From assembly GCF_004342115.1 (NCBI RefSeq), contig NZ_SMAC01000012.1:1-64000 (forward strand): 64,000 nucleotides of DNA, read 5' to 3'. Under the pieces are notes generated by a model. The model saw nothing but the letters and a program-made list of their open reading frames with translations, searched no databases and was not told the origin of the DNA. Both the position numbers and the translations under genes were made by a program. This document shows, piece by piece, positions 16,942 to 26,253 of the stretch (position 1 is the first letter of the stretch; every line of letters starts with the position of its first letter). Source of the stretch: Mannheimia haemolytica (GTDB lineage: Bacteria > Pseudomonadota > Gammaproteobacteria > Enterobacterales > Pasteurellaceae).

Positions 16942-19551
16942 ATGGCTAAAAATACGCAACCATTTGATGCCCAAGCAGAAGTGAATGAGCTTGTTGAAAA
17001 AGGCTTAAAAGCCCTTGATGAGTTTAGAAAACTCAACCAAGAACAAGTGGATTTTATTGTCGCTAAAGCCTCTGTTGCTGCCCTTGATAAACACGGTATT
17101 TTAGCAATGCACGCTTACGAAGAAACCGGACGGGGTGTGTTTGAAGACAAAGCCACTAAAAACCTGTTCGCCTGTGAGTATGTTGTCAATAATATGCGAC
17201 ATTTGAAAACCGCAGGGGTCATTAGTGAAGATGATGTCACCGGTATTACCGAAATTGCCGACCCTGTCGGTGTTGTCTGCGGTATCACCCCAACCACCAA
17301 CCCAACCTCAACCACCATTTTCAAAGCGTTAATCGCCCTTAAAACCCGTAACCCTATCGTTTTTGCTTTCCACCCGTCTGCTCAACAATCTTCTGCCCAC
17401 GCTGCTCAAATTGTGCGTGATGCCGCCGTGGCTGCCGGTGCACCGGAAAACTGTATTCAATGGATTACCCAGCCTTCAATGGAAGGTACATCTGCTTTAA
17501 TGAAACACCCGGGCATTGCAACTATTTTAGCCACCGGCGGTAATGCAATGGTTGAAGCCGCTTACTCTTGCGGCAAACCGGCATTAGGAGTTGGTGCAGG
17601 CAACGTACCGGCTTATGTAGAAAAAACCGCTAAATTAAAACAAGCGGTGTATGACATTGTAATGTCAAAATCTTTCGACAACGGTATGATTTGTGCCTCT
17701 GAACAAGCGGCGATTGTAGATAAAGAAATTTACGCTGAGTTTATTAAAGAGATGCAATCTTACGGCGTCTATTTAGTGAACAAAAAAGAGAAAGCCTTAT
17801 TGGAAAAATACATTTTCGGTATTGATAAAGCCAAAGATGAAAACTGCTCAGGTGCAAAACTCAATTCAGCGGTGGTTGGCAAACCGGCTGCGTGGATTGC
17901 AGAACAAGCCGGCTTTAAAGTACCGGAAAAAACCAATATTCTGTTAGCCGAATGTGCCTTTGTGGGCGAAGCTGAGCCACTTACCCGTGAAAAACTTTCG
18001 CCTGTACTGGCTCTGTTAAAATCCGACTCCACCGAACACGGTTTGGAATTGTCTGAAGCGATGGTGAATTTCCACGGTTTAGGGCATAGTGCCGCCATTC
18101 ATACCGAAAACAAAGCCTTAGCCAAAACCTTTGGCGAACGGGTAAAAGCCATTCGGGTGATTTGGAACTCACCATCAACCTTTGGCGGTATCGGTGATGT
18201 ATATAACTCCTTCCTGCCATCGCTTACGCTGGGCTGTGGTTCCTACGGTAAAAACTCTGTAGGTAACAACGTTAGTGCGGTAAATTTAATCAATATCAAA
18301 CGTGTGGGCAGACGGAGAAATAATATGCAATGGTTTAAAGTGCCATCAAAAATCTACTTTGAGCGTGACTCAATTCAATATTTGAAATCAATGCACGATG
18401 TGCATAAAGTAATGATCGTAACCGACCGTTCAATGGTTGATCTCGGCTTTGTGGATAGAATTACCGAACAACTTCGCCAACGTCGCAACCAAGTGATGAT
18501 TCAGCTCTTTACCGATGTTGAACCAAACCCAAGCCTGCAAACCGTACAACGTGGTACAGAATTAATGCGTAGCTTCCAGCCTGATACTATCATCGCACTT
18601 GGTGGTGGTTCACCAATGGATGCAGCCAAAATTATGTGGTTATTCTACGAACAACCGGAAGTCGATTTCCGTGATTTAGTGCAAAAATTTATGGATATCC
18701 GCAAACGTGCATTCAAATTCCCACAATTAGGCAGAAAAGCGAAATTTGTCGGCATTCCAACCACCTCCGGAACAGGCTCTGAAGTCACACCGTTTGCAGT
18801 AATTACCGATGGCGATATTAAATATCCGCTCGCTGACTACTCGCTTACCCCAACCATTGCGATTGTCGATCCTGCGTTAGTAATGTCTGTGCCGTCTCAC
18901 GTTGCTGCCGACACCGGTTTAGACGTATTAACTCACGCTACCGAGGCTTACACATCGATTTTAGCCAACGACTATACCGACGGCTTAGCCTTGCAAGCCA
19001 TTAAGTTAGTGTTTGAAAACTTGGAAAAATCGGTCAAAGAGTTTGATGAAACCGCCCGTGAAAAAATGCACAATGCTTCCACAATGGCAGGGATGGCATT
19101 TGCCAATGCCTTCTTAGGTATTTGCCACTCAATGGCACACAAAATCGGGGGTAAATTCCACACCATCCACGGTCGAACCAATGCGATTTTACTGCCACAC
19201 GTTATTCGCTATAACGGCACACGCCCAACCAAAGTGGCAACTTGGCCAAAATACACCAATTATGTCGCAGATGTGCGTTTCCAAGATATTGCCAGAATGC
19301 TTGGCTTACCGGCAGAAACCCCGGAACAAGCGGTGGAAGCTTACGCCCAAGCGGTACACGATTTAGCCGTTCGTTGCGGCGTGAAAATGTCGCTTCGTGA
19401 GCAAGGCGTTGATGAGCAAGCCTTCTTGAATGCCCGCCGTGAACTTGCCCTACACGCATTTGAAGACCAATGCACACCAGCAAACCCACGTTTGGCAATG
19501 ATTGAAGATATGGAAGCGATTATGACTAAAGCCTACTATGGCAAGGAATAA
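16942..19551 (+). CDS. adhE: bifunctional acetaldehyde-CoA/alcohol dehydrogenase
   Basis: An 869-residue cytoplasmic fermentation enzyme reducing acetyl-CoA to ethanol with NADH. Residues 1 to about 440 form the aldehyde dehydrogenase half, with the catalytic Cys in FDNGMICASEQ. From about 450 comes the iron-dependent alcohol dehydrogenase half, with GGGSPMDAAK (NAD binding), TTSGTGSEVTPF, and metal-binding histidines in FLGICHSMAHKIGGKFH. The start at 16942 follows GAGGAACC; a GTG/ATG five codons earlier overlaps that site. The FNR box at 16821 suggests anaerobic induction. It is monocistronic and ends at the hairpin at 19582-19603. Confidence 0.97.
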   Translation: MAKNTQPFDAQAEVNELVEKGLKALDEFRKLNQEQVDFIVAKASVAALDKHGILAMHAYEETGRGVFEDKATKNLFACEYVVNNMRHLKTAGVISEDDVTGITEIADPVGVVCGITPTTNPTSTTIFKALIALKTRNPIVFAFHPSAQQSSAHAAQIVRDAAVAAGAPENCIQWITQPSMEGTSALMKHPGIATILATGGNAMVEAAYSCGKPALGVGAGNVPAYVEKTAKLKQAVYDIVMSKSFDNGMICASEQAAIVDKEIYAEFIKEMQSYGVYLVNKKEKALLEKYIFGIDKAKDENCSGAKLNSAVVGKPAAWIAEQAGFKVPEKTNILLAECAFVGEAEPLTREKLSPVLALLKSDSTEHGLELSEAMVNFHGLGHSAAIHTENKALAKTFGERVKAIRVIWNSPSTFGGIGDVYNSFLPSLTLGCGSYGKNSVGNNVSAVNLINIKRVGRRRNNMQWFKVPSKIYFERDSIQYLKSMHDVHKVMIVTDRSMVDLGFVDRITEQLRQRRNQVMIQLFTDVEPNPSLQTVQRGTELMRSFQPDTIIALGGGSPMDAAKIMWLFYEQPEVDFRDLVQKFMDIRKRAFKFPQLGRKAKFVGIPTTSGTGSEVTPFAVITDGDIKYPLADYSLTPTIAIVDPALVMSVPSHVAADTGLDVLTHATEAYTSILANDYTDGLALQAIKLVFENLEKSVKEFDETAREKMHNASTMAGMAFANAFLGICHSMAHKIGGKFHTIHGRTNAILLPHVIRYNGTRPTKVATWPKYTNYVADVRFQDIARMLGLPAETPEQAVEAYAQAVHDLAVRCGVKMSLREQGVDEQAFLNARRELALHAFEDQCTPANPRLAMIEDMEAIMTKAYYGKE

Positions 19552-19579
19552 AGCACAATTTAATCGTTAAACTTACTAA

Positions 19580-19605
19580 ATGGCCGCTTGCAAGCGGTCA
19601 TTTTT
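19580..19605 (+). terminator. uptake-sequence hairpin after adhE
   Basis: GACCGCTT-GC-AAGCGGTC type inverted uptake cores (here GGCCGCTTGCAAGCGGTC) form a tight stem followed by TTTTT, about 30 bp after the adhE stop. Confidence 0.7.
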
Positions 19606-19697
19606 CTTGAAATTTTTACTTTTCCCTTCACAAAATACTTTCGCTCTTTTACAAAGCATAGTATTTTTATCGCTCCTTTTATCTTACAGGAAATACT

Positions 19698-20594
19698 ATG
19701 CAAATTACGATTTTAGACGGCGGAATTAGCCGTGAATTAATGCGTCGCAATGCTCCATTTCATCAGCCTGAATGGTCTGCTGCCGCTTTGTATGAAGGCC
19801 CACATTTTGTGCAAGCGGTACACGAAGATTTTATCGCTCACGGGGCAGAAGTGATTACTACCGACAGCTATGCGGTTGTGCCGTTTCACATTGGCGAAAA
19901 ACGCTTTGCGGCAGACGGCAAAATGCTTGCCGATTTAGCCGGTCGCCTTGCCAAACAAGCGGTCAAAAATTCGGAAAATTTCGCAACTCAAATTGCAGGC
20001 TCACTTCCACCAATGTTTGGCTCTTACCGTGCCGATTTAATTCAAATGGAACGCTTTGCTGAAGTCGCTCAGCCTTTAATTGACGGGCTTTCGCCTTATG
20101 TGGATATTTGGCTTTGCGAAACCCAAAGTGCGATTATTGAGCCGATTTCCATCAAAGCATTATTGCCGAAAGACAACCGCCCGCTTTGGGTCTCTTTTAC
20201 CCTCACCGATGATGAACCAACCACCGAGCCACAACTTCGCTCGGGCGAAAGCGTTAAACAAGCAGTCGAAGAAATGGTGAAGTTAGGCGTGCAAGCGATT
20301 TTATTTAACTGCTGTCAGCCTGAAGTGATCGGCGAGGCATTAAGTGTAACCCAAAAAACTTTAGCCGAATTAAAAGCTACCCATATTCGCACAGGAGCTT
20401 ATGCCAACGCCTTTGCTCCACAACCAAAAGATGCCACCGCCAATGACGGTTTAGATGAAGTTCGCCAAGATTTAACCCTGGAGGCTTATTTAGGCTGGGC
20501 AAAAAAATGGACGGAACAAGGGGCAACTATTATCGGTGGCTGCTGCGGCATTGGGGTTGAGTATATTGAAACGCTGGCAAAAAATTTAAAATAA
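19698..20594 (+). CDS. mmuM: homocysteine S-methyltransferase
   Basis: A 298-residue zinc enzyme of the MmuM/Hmt family that transfers a methyl group from S-methylmethionine (or SAM) to homocysteine, giving methionine. The first zinc ligand is the Cys in ILFNCCQPE and the other two are in GGCCGIG near the C-terminus. The N-terminus ILDGGISRELMRR and GAEVITTDSYA are typical. A permease gene starts 9 nt later. E. coli mmuM pairs with the S-methylmethionine permease mmuP, so the pair here probably has an equivalent job, although this permease belongs to another APC subgroup. Confidence 0.88.
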   Translation: MQITILDGGISRELMRRNAPFHQPEWSAAALYEGPHFVQAVHEDFIAHGAEVITTDSYAVVPFHIGEKRFAADGKMLADLAGRLAKQAVKNSENFATQIAGSLPPMFGSYRADLIQMERFAEVAQPLIDGLSPYVDIWLCETQSAIIEPISIKALLPKDNRPLWVSFTLTDDEPTTEPQLRSGESVKQAVEEMVKLGVQAILFNCCQPEVIGEALSVTQKTLAELKATHIRTGAYANAFAPQPKDATANDGLDEVRQDLTLEAYLGWAKKWTEQGATIIGGCCGIGVEYIETLAKNLK

Positions 20595-20603
20595 GGAAAT
20601 CGA

Positions 20604-22013
20604 ATGTCAAATAAAAAAATAGGATTAATTTCACTCACCGCCTTAGTGCTAAGCTCAATGATTGGCTCGGGGATTTTCAGCTTACCGCAAAATATGGCAG
20701 CCGTTGCCGGAGCAGAAGCCATTACCATTGGCTGGCTGATTACCGGTGTCGGCATTATCTTTTTAGGTTTATCGTTTTTCTTTATTTCCCGCTTGCGTCC
20801 GGATTTAGACGGTGGCATTTACACCTACGCACGGGAGGGTTTTGGCGAGCTGATGGGCTTTATGTCAGCGTGGGGCTATTGGCTCTGTGCCACCATTGGG
20901 ATTGTAGGATACCTCACCGTTGCTTTTGAAGGTTTGGGTGTATTTACCGACAACCCGAACACCGTGATTTTCGGGCAAGGTAACACCCTCGCCTCTTTTA
21001 TTGGATCTTCAATCATTGTGTGGCTGGTTCACGCCCTCATCGCAGGCGGTATCAAAGAAGCTGCCTTTGTAAACTTAATTGCCACTTTTGTGAAAGTCGC
21101 TCCGCTCATTCTGTTTATCGGGTTAGGCATTTGGTATTTCGATGTGGATCTGTTTAATAGCGATGTTAAAGCCACCGCACTTAATAATAGTGTAGGCGAC
21201 CAAGTGAAAAGCACAATGTTAATCACCTTATGGGTATTTACCGGTGTGGAAGGGGCTTCTGTGCTTTCGGCTCACGCGAAAAAGCGTTCTGACGTGGGCC
21301 TGGCAACCGTATTAGGTATTATTATTGCACTTGCTCTTTATGTGGCAATTACCATTCTTTCACTCGGAATTCTGCCACGGGAAACTATTGCCAATATGGC
21401 AAATCCGTCAATGGGGCCGTTGCTCGATGCAATGATGGGCCCAACCGGCAAAGTGATTATTACTGCTTGTTTAATTGTATCGGTGCTTGCCTCTTACATT
21501 AGCTGGACGATGTATTCGGCAGAAGTGCCTTATCGTGGCTCAAAAAACGGGGCTTTCCCGAAAATTTTAGACAAAGTGAATAAAAACGGCACGCCGATTA
21601 ACTCACTCTGGTTTACCGGCTTTATCGTGCAATTTTGCTTGGTGTTGGTGTTTGTTTTTGAGCAAAGCTATAACACCTTATTGCTGATTTCCACCTCGAT
21701 GATTTTAATTCCCTATTTCTTAATCGGGGCTTATTTATTCAAATTAGCGATTCAAACCAACGCCACTTGGTACATTAAACTCACCGGCTTTATGGCAGCC
21801 CTTTACGGATTATGGATTGTCTATGCCGCAGGACTAGAATATTTGCTGCTTTCGGTGGTGCTTTATGTACCCGGAATTTTACTCTTCCTCTACTCCAACT
21901 ATAAATTCAACGGCAGATTAACCCTTTCAACCGCTGAAAAGGTCATCTTAATCGTGCTACTGGTAATTTTTGGCTATGCCGTGATTGAGCTGCCAGCACT
22001 ATTAGCAGCATAA
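20604..22013 (+). CDS. APC-family amino acid permease (basic amino acid/antiporter type)
   Basis: A 469-residue inner-membrane permease with about 12 helices. The start KIGLISLTALVLSSMIGSGIFSLPQNMA carries the APC substrate-binding GSGIF loop, and VFTGVEGASVLSAHAKKRSDVG and YISWTMYSAEVPYRGSKNGAFP resemble the arginine/ornithine antiporter (ArcD-like) branch. Its tight linkage to mmuM suggests import of S-methylmethionine or a related cation, but this is inference; arginine or lysine transport is equally compatible with the sequence. It ends at the hairpin at 22025-22048. Confidence 0.82.
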   Translation: MSNKKIGLISLTALVLSSMIGSGIFSLPQNMAAVAGAEAITIGWLITGVGIIFLGLSFFFISRLRPDLDGGIYTYAREGFGELMGFMSAWGYWLCATIGIVGYLTVAFEGLGVFTDNPNTVIFGQGNTLASFIGSSIIVWLVHALIAGGIKEAAFVNLIATFVKVAPLILFIGLGIWYFDVDLFNSDVKATALNNSVGDQVKSTMLITLWVFTGVEGASVLSAHAKKRSDVGLATVLGIIIALALYVAITILSLGILPRETIANMANPSMGPLLDAMMGPTGKVIITACLIVSVLASYISWTMYSAEVPYRGSKNGAFPKILDKVNKNGTPINSLWFTGFIVQFCLVLVFVFEQSYNTLLLISTSMILIPYFLIGAYLFKLAIQTNATWYIKLTGFMAALYGLWIVYAAGLEYLLLSVVLYVPGILLFLYSNYKFNGRLTLSTAEKVILIVLLVIFGYAVIELPALLAA

Positions 22014-22024
22014 TTCCCATCAAA

Positions 22025-22048
22025 AATGACCGCTTGCAAGCGGTTATT
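22025..22048 (+). terminator. uptake-sequence hairpin after the permease gene
   Basis: TGACCGCTTGCAAGCGGTTA forms an inverted pair of uptake cores followed by a T-rich run, 11 bp after the permease stop. Confidence 0.7.
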
Positions 22049-22119
22049 TTTCTAGGATCTTTTGCAAAGATTCATTAGAATAGAAAAAACGTCAATAATA
22101 AATAAAAAGAGGAGAAACA

Positions 22120-22263
22120 ATGCAAACTTATCAACATAAAGCCCTTTGTCGGGTAAGAACCATTACCCTTTTTCTGAGTTTAACCAAAGATAAATTGCAG
22201 TGGGAAACGGCATTAAATGTGGCAAAAGCAGAATTTGATCTATTAGTTCCCGCTATTCAAACA
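22120..22263 (+). pseudogene. N-terminal 48 codons of a gene cut by the IS (DUF711-like)
   Basis: An ATG at 22120 with a strong GAGGAG site opens a frame of 48 native codons (MQTYQHKALCRVRTITLFLS at the start) that runs into the IS end at 22264 and stops at 22287 after seven IS-encoded codons. The segment resembles the start of DUF711/UPF0210 proteins, but this is a weak family call. The matching 3' part is not found right of the IS, where the amiB terminator begins four bases after the IS end, so the insertion was accompanied or followed by deletion. Confidence 0.5.
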
Positions 22264-23464
22264 TGTAGAAGATCAAACCTAATCTGACAGTTCCCGTTTA
22301 AAATTATAGTGCCTGTCAGATTAATTTGAGCTTAAATGCTTTTCCGCCCAAATCCGTTTTCCATCAAGTAATGTTTCCATCGGTGTTCTGCCGCAGCACA
22401 TTTTTCCTTGATGAGTTCGATGATGATTATAATACATTAACCATTCATCTAAATCCGCTTGTAATGTCGCTAAATCCATATAAATTGTCTTCCTAAATAC
22501 GACTTGGTAAAACTCTTGTAAAATCGTCTTATGGAAGCGTTCGCAGATACCATTCGTCTGGGGATGCTTCACTTTCGTTTTCGTATGCCCTATGTCATTT
22601 ATCGCTAAATAAAGCTCATAATCGTGATTTTCCACCTTGCCACAGTACTCACTGCCTCGGTCGGTAAGAATACGCAACATCGGTAATCCTTGGGACTCAA
22701 AGAACGGTAGGACTTTATCATTGAGCATATCTGCTGCACTAATTGCTGTCTTCATCGTATACAGTTTTGCAAATGCGACTTTACTATAAGTATCAATAAA
22801 GGTCTGTTGATAAATGCGTCCAACCCCCTTAAGATTCCCCACATAGAAGGTATCTTGTGAACCTAGATAGCCCGGATGAGCCGTTTCAATTTCGCCACAA
22901 GCCACATCGTCTTCTTTTTTACGCTCCAAGGCTTGAACTTGGTTTTCACTCAGAATAATGCCTTTCTCAGCCACTGCTTTTTCTAACGCATTTAAACGCT
23001 GTTTAAAGTTAGCGAGATTATGGCGTAGCCAAATAGAACGCACACCACCTGCTGAAATAAAAATACCTTGTTTACGGAGTTCGTTACTGACTCGTACCTG
23101 CCCAAATGCCGGATTATCGAATGCAAACTTCACAACAGCTTGCTCTGTTGCCTCATCCACACGATTTTTTAGATTAGGAACACGCCGATTTTGATTAAGT
23201 AAGGCATCCACCCCACCTTGCTCAACTGCTTGTTGATAGCGATAGAATGTATCTCGACTCATCCCCATCACCTTACAGGCTTGAGAGATATTGCCCAGTT
23301 CTTCTGCTAAATTTAATAAACCGGTCTTGTGTTTAATAAGGGGATTGTTAGAATAAAACATGAGAGTTTCCTTTTTTGTTTAGATTGAATTTGGACACTC
23401 ATATTCTAAACGGGAAACTCTCACTTTTTAGAGTGAATTGTCAGATCAAGTCTGATCTTCTACA
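22264..23464 (-). mobile_element. complete IS481-family insertion sequence, about 1.2 kb
   Basis: The ends are inverted repeats: TGTAGAAGATCAAACCTAAT at 22264 and, on the other strand, TGTAGAAGATCAGACTTGAT starting at 23464. The similarity extends inward past TTCCCGTTTA on both sides. Near the left end an additional inverted pair, AATCTGACAG and CTGTCAGATT, is seen. A single transposase gene fills the element. No clear target duplication flanks it. A second copy ends at position 91. Confidence 0.92.
22321..23361 (-). CDS. IS481-family transposase
   Basis: A 346-residue DDE transposase. An N-terminal helix-turn-helix pair (about residues 12-60, including GNISQACKVMGMSRDTFYRY) is followed by an integrase-core domain. 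Likely catalytic residues are D170 (in SQDTFYVG), D234 (in ILTDRGSEY) and E274 (in NGICERFH). The frame is intact, so the element may still move. The start is the ATG at 23361, just inside the right end repeat. Confidence 0.92.
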   Translation of the reverse strand: MFYSNNPLIKHKTGLLNLAEELGNISQACKVMGMSRDTFYRYQQAVEQGGVDALLNQNRRVPNLKNRVDEATEQAVVKFAFDNPAFGQVRVSNELRKQGIFISAGGVRSIWLRHNLANFKQRLNALEKAVAEKGIILSENQVQALERKKEDDVACGEIETAHPGYLGSQDTFYVGNLKGVGRIYQQTFIDTYSKVAFAKLYTMKTAISAADMLNDKVLPFFESQGLPMLRILTDRGSEYCGKVENHDYELYLAINDIGHTKTKVKHPQTNGICERFHKTILQEFYQVVFRKTIYMDLATLQADLDEWLMYYNHHRTHQGKMCCGRTPMETLLDGKRIWAEKHLSSN

Positions 23465-23467
23465 AAT

Positions 23468-23497
23468 AAAGGCTGATGGATATTTCCATCAGCCTTT
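23468..23497 (-). terminator. terminator after amiB
   Basis: AAAGGCTGATGGA (23468-23480) pairs with TCCATCAGCCTTT (23485-23497), immediately next to the IS end and the amiB stop. Confidence 0.8.
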
Positions 23498-23501
23498 CAA
23501 T

Positions 23502-24698
23502 TTACTTCACCTTCAATTTTTTACCTACCGTGATCTGATAATTTTTCAAATTATTCAGCTCACTGATTTTTTGCGGCGTAGTACCGTAAGCTCTAGCAAT
23601 CGAGTAAACCGTTTCATCTTGTTGGACAATATGGTAGCCACTGTTAGACACCTTAATTTCTCTTTGAGAGTCTGATTTTTTAGACTGATTTTTTTGATCT
23701 TTCTCAAGAGCTGTTTTTTCTTTTAGTTGCTGCTCTTTTTTCTTATTGGTTTTAGCCGAATCTTCTTTTTTATCCTCTTTTTTGCTCTTTTCTTTCAATT
23801 TTGTCTTATCTGATTGCGTATTCTTCTCTTGTTTCTCAGAAGCAGGCTTTTTAGTTAAATCAGCTTTAGCAGTTTTTTCCTCTTTCTTATTTTGCTTATC
23901 TTCTTTGTCCGATTTTTTACTGACCGAAGAACTAGCAACTGCATTTTTTGCCCGATAAGCGACTAATCCATTATAAATGGCCCGAGCAACTTGTTTACGA
24001 TAATTTGCACTGGCTAGCTTTGCTTCCTCGGTTGAATTAGATAAAAATCCCGTTTCCACCAATACAGATGGAATATCAGGTGAACGCAGAACACTTAAGC
24101 TTGCGTGCTGAGGAGACGATTTTGCTAATGCAGCCACATTTGACATTTTAGCTAAAATGCTCTTGCCTAATTCATAGCCGGCACGTTGAGAGTGAGAGAA
24201 CTGTAAATCAAGCACTGTTTGATTTAAATAACGTTCATTGTTGCTTGAAAGCACCGAACCAGCCCCGCCAAGTAATTCCGACTGCTTCTCGTGGTCTTCC
24301 AACCATTTACCCATTTCATCGCTAGCACGGCTATTAGAAAGTACCCAAACCGAAGCCCCTTTCAAGGAATCGCCACGAGGCGAAGAGTCTGCGTGAATAG
24401 AAACCAGCAGATCGGCACGATGCTTACGGGCAATCTCGGTACGTTGCGGTAATTGGATAAAATAATCTCCCGAGCGTGTCATCACTGCTTTAAAATTAGG
24501 ATCGGCATCTAACAAGGCTTTTAGCTCTTTAGAAATTGCGAGGGTAACGCTTTTTTCCAAAATCCCCAGATTTTTACCAATAGCCCCCGGATCTTTTCCC
24601 CCGTGTCCGGCATCAATCGCCACAATGGTTTTGGCAAATGTGGAAAAACTGAATAAACTCAATGTGCTAAAAACAATAAATCTGATAACTTGCTTCAT
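23502..24698 (-). CDS. amiB: N-acetylmuramoyl-L-alanine amidase, AmiB type with LysM domain
   Basis: A 398-residue periplasmic enzyme that cleaves septal peptidoglycan during daughter-cell separation. After a signal peptide (residues 1-22, ending TFAK) comes an Amidase_3 zinc domain with [13 protein letters not shown] and a glutamate in [11 protein letters not shown] (residues about 25-240). A long Lys/Glu/Ser-rich linker follows (about 250-350), then one LysM repeat ([20 protein letters not shown]). The linker is unusually lysine-rich. It is the last gene of waaA-coaD-orn-tsaE-amiB, 19 nt after tsaE. E. coli amiB also follows tsaE. Confidence 0.93.
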   Translation of the reverse strand: MKQVIRFIVFSTLSLFSFSTFAKTIVAIDAGHGGKDPGAIGKNLGILEKSVTLAISKELKALLDADPNFKAVMTRSGDYFIQLPQRTEIARKHRADLLVSIHADSSPRGDSLKGASVWVLSNSRASDEMGKWLEDHEKQSELLGGAGSVLSSNNERYLNQTVLDLQFSHSQRAGYELGKSILAKMSNVAALAKSSPQHASLSVLRSPDIPSVLVETGFLSNSTEEAKLASANYRKQVARAIYNGLVAYRAKNAVASSSVSKKSDKEDKQNKKEEKTAKADLTKKPASEKQEKNTQSDKTKLKEKSKKEDKKEDSAKTNKKKEQQLKEKTALEKDQKNQSKKSDSQREIKVSNSGYHIVQQDETVYSIARAYGTTPQKISELNNLKNYQITVGKKLKVK

Positions 24699-24717
24699 TA
24701 CCTTCCCTACAAGCGGT

Positions 24718-25209
24718 CTATTTTTGATGAAAATTTATTAATATATCTACTGCAGTTTGATTTTGCGGCAACAGGCTAATCTGCCGTCCGTCATTCTTAT
24801 AATCAATTTGGATCACAAAATCAGCCTCTGGAATCATTCCTTTACCTTTAACTGCCCATTCAAGCAAACAAAGCGTTTGTGGTTTGAAATAATCACGAAT
24901 TCCCATAAACTCCAGCTCTTCAGGATCGGCTAAGCGATACAAATCAAAATGGTAAAGGCTGAAAGGCGGAAGTTGGTATTCTTCCACCAGAGTATAAGTT
25001 GGGCTTTTTACATTGCCTTGATGCCCGAAAGCCCGTACGATCGAGCGAGTTAAGGTGGTTTTACCTGCCCCAAGTTCGCCGTTTAGGTAAACAACCAGCG
25101 AATGAGCTTGGTCTTGCAATAAATATTTCTTAAGTTCTAACGCGAATGATTGACCAAATTCCAGCAATTTAGTTTCATCTTCGCAGTAAAAAGAGAGAGA
25201 ATCTGTCAT
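24718..25209 (-). CDS. tsaE: tRNA threonylcarbamoyladenosine biosynthesis ATPase
   Basis: A 163-residue ATPase of the TsaB-TsaD-TsaE complex that makes t6A37 in ANN-decoding tRNAs. The P-loop [13 protein letters not shown] lies near residue 45, followed by [12 protein letters not shown] and [21 protein letters not shown]. The start overlaps the orn stop by one base. The amiB-tsaE arrangement is shared with E. coli. Confidence 0.95.
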   Translation of the reverse strand: MTDSLSFYCEDETKLLEFGQSFALELKKYLLQDQAHSLVVYLNGELGAGKTTLTRSIVRAFGHQGNVKSPTYTLVEEYQLPPFSLYHFDLYRLADPEELEFMGIRDYFKPQTLCLLEWAVKGKGMIPEADFVIQIDYKNDGRQISLLPQNQTAVDILINFHQK

Positions 25210-25763
25210 TATTTTTGGTCTAGCTGAATAAAATGTTCCCGATAAAATTTCAATTCGTTAATGGATTCACGAATATCGTCCAACGCTAAATGCGTATTGC
25301 CTTTACTGAATTTATCTAAAATCTCCGGTTTCCAACGGCGTGCCAGCTCTTTTAAAGTACTCACATCTAAGTGGCGATAATGGAAATAATCGGCTAAATC
25401 AGGCATATATTTATACAAAAAACGTTTATCTTGAGCAATGCTGTTGCCACAAATCGGAGAAGCGCCTTTTGGCACCCAGCGTTTTAAGAAGTCTAAAGTT
25501 TGCAACTCTGCTGCCCGTTCAGTCAATTTGCTCGCTTTCACTCGTTCAATCAGCCCGTTAGCGGTATGGGTTTTGACGCACCAATCACTCATTTTCTCTA
25601 ATAAATCATCGGTTTGGTGTACCGCAAGTACCGGTCCTTCCGCTAAAATATTTAAATCCTTATCGGTCACAATGGTGGCGATTTCAATAATGCGTTCTTT
25701 TTCCGGATCTAACCCTGTCATTTCAAGATCGATCCAAATTAAATTTTGTTCGTTTTGAGCCAT
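25209..25763 (-). CDS. orn: oligoribonuclease
   Basis: A 184-residue DEDDh exonuclease that degrades 2-5 nt RNA pieces, including pGpG. The first acidic motif is [20 protein letters not shown], the second lies in [15 protein letters not shown], and the third includes [11 protein letters not shown]. The length and the DEDDh residues are all normal. It is placed 9 nt after coaD in the same transcript. Confidence 0.96.
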   Translation of the reverse strand: MAQNEQNLIWIDLEMTGLDPEKERIIEIATIVTDKDLNILAEGPVLAVHQTDDLLEKMSDWCVKTHTANGLIERVKASKLTERAAELQTLDFLKRWVPKGASPICGNSIAQDKRFLYKYMPDLADYFHYRHLDVSTLKELARRWKPEILDKFSKGNTHLALDDIRESINELKFYREHFIQLDQK

Positions 25764-25772
25764 TTTATTTCC

Positions 25773-26252
25773 TTACACTTTTGCAATTTTTAGGGCATTT
25801 TTGACCGCTTGCGGCACAAATTGGCTGATGTCACCATTGTGGCGATAGATTTCCCTTACCATCGTTGAAGAAAGGTAACGCCATTCTATTGAAGGGGGGA
25901 AAAAAATAGTTTCTAAATCGCCCGATAATTTGTAATTTAACTGAGCGAGTTGGATTTCATAGTCAATATCATCTGCCCCACGAATACCACGGATTAACGC
26001 TTTGGCATTCTGCTGTTTGGCAAAGTCTGCTAACAATCCACTAAAGCCAATCACCTCAATATTTTGCCACTGGGTACAGCTTTGTTTAACAAGCTCCACT
26101 CGTTCTTCAAGACTAAAAAGCGGCTGCTTGCTTGGGTTTTGAGCAACGGCAACAATCACTTTTCCAAATAAGTGAGAGGCTTTGCAAATTATGTCCAAAT
26201 GCCCATTGGTAATGGGATCAAAGGTGCCTGCATAAATTACGTTATAACTCAT
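25773..26252 (-). CDS. coaD: phosphopantetheine adenylyltransferase
   Basis: A 159-residue nucleotidyltransferase making dephospho-CoA from 4-phosphopantetheine and [19 protein letters not shown] contains the TxGH-type ATP site, and [15 protein letters not shown] is the second conserved motif. It begins 1 nt after the waaA stop, the classic waaA-coaD (kdtAB) pairing. Confidence 0.97.
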   Translation of the reverse strand: MSYNVIYAGTFDPITNGHLDIICKASHLFGKVIVAVAQNPSKQPLFSLEERVELVKQSCTQWQNIEVIGFSGLLADFAKQQNAKALIRGIRGADDIDYEIQLAQLNYKLSGDLETIFFPPSIEWRYLSSTMVREIYRHNGDISQFVPQAVKNALKIAKV

Positions 26253-26253
26253 T

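Noticed and set aside
22255-23470. target-site duplication around the IS
   Set aside because: The bases flanking the two ends do not match.
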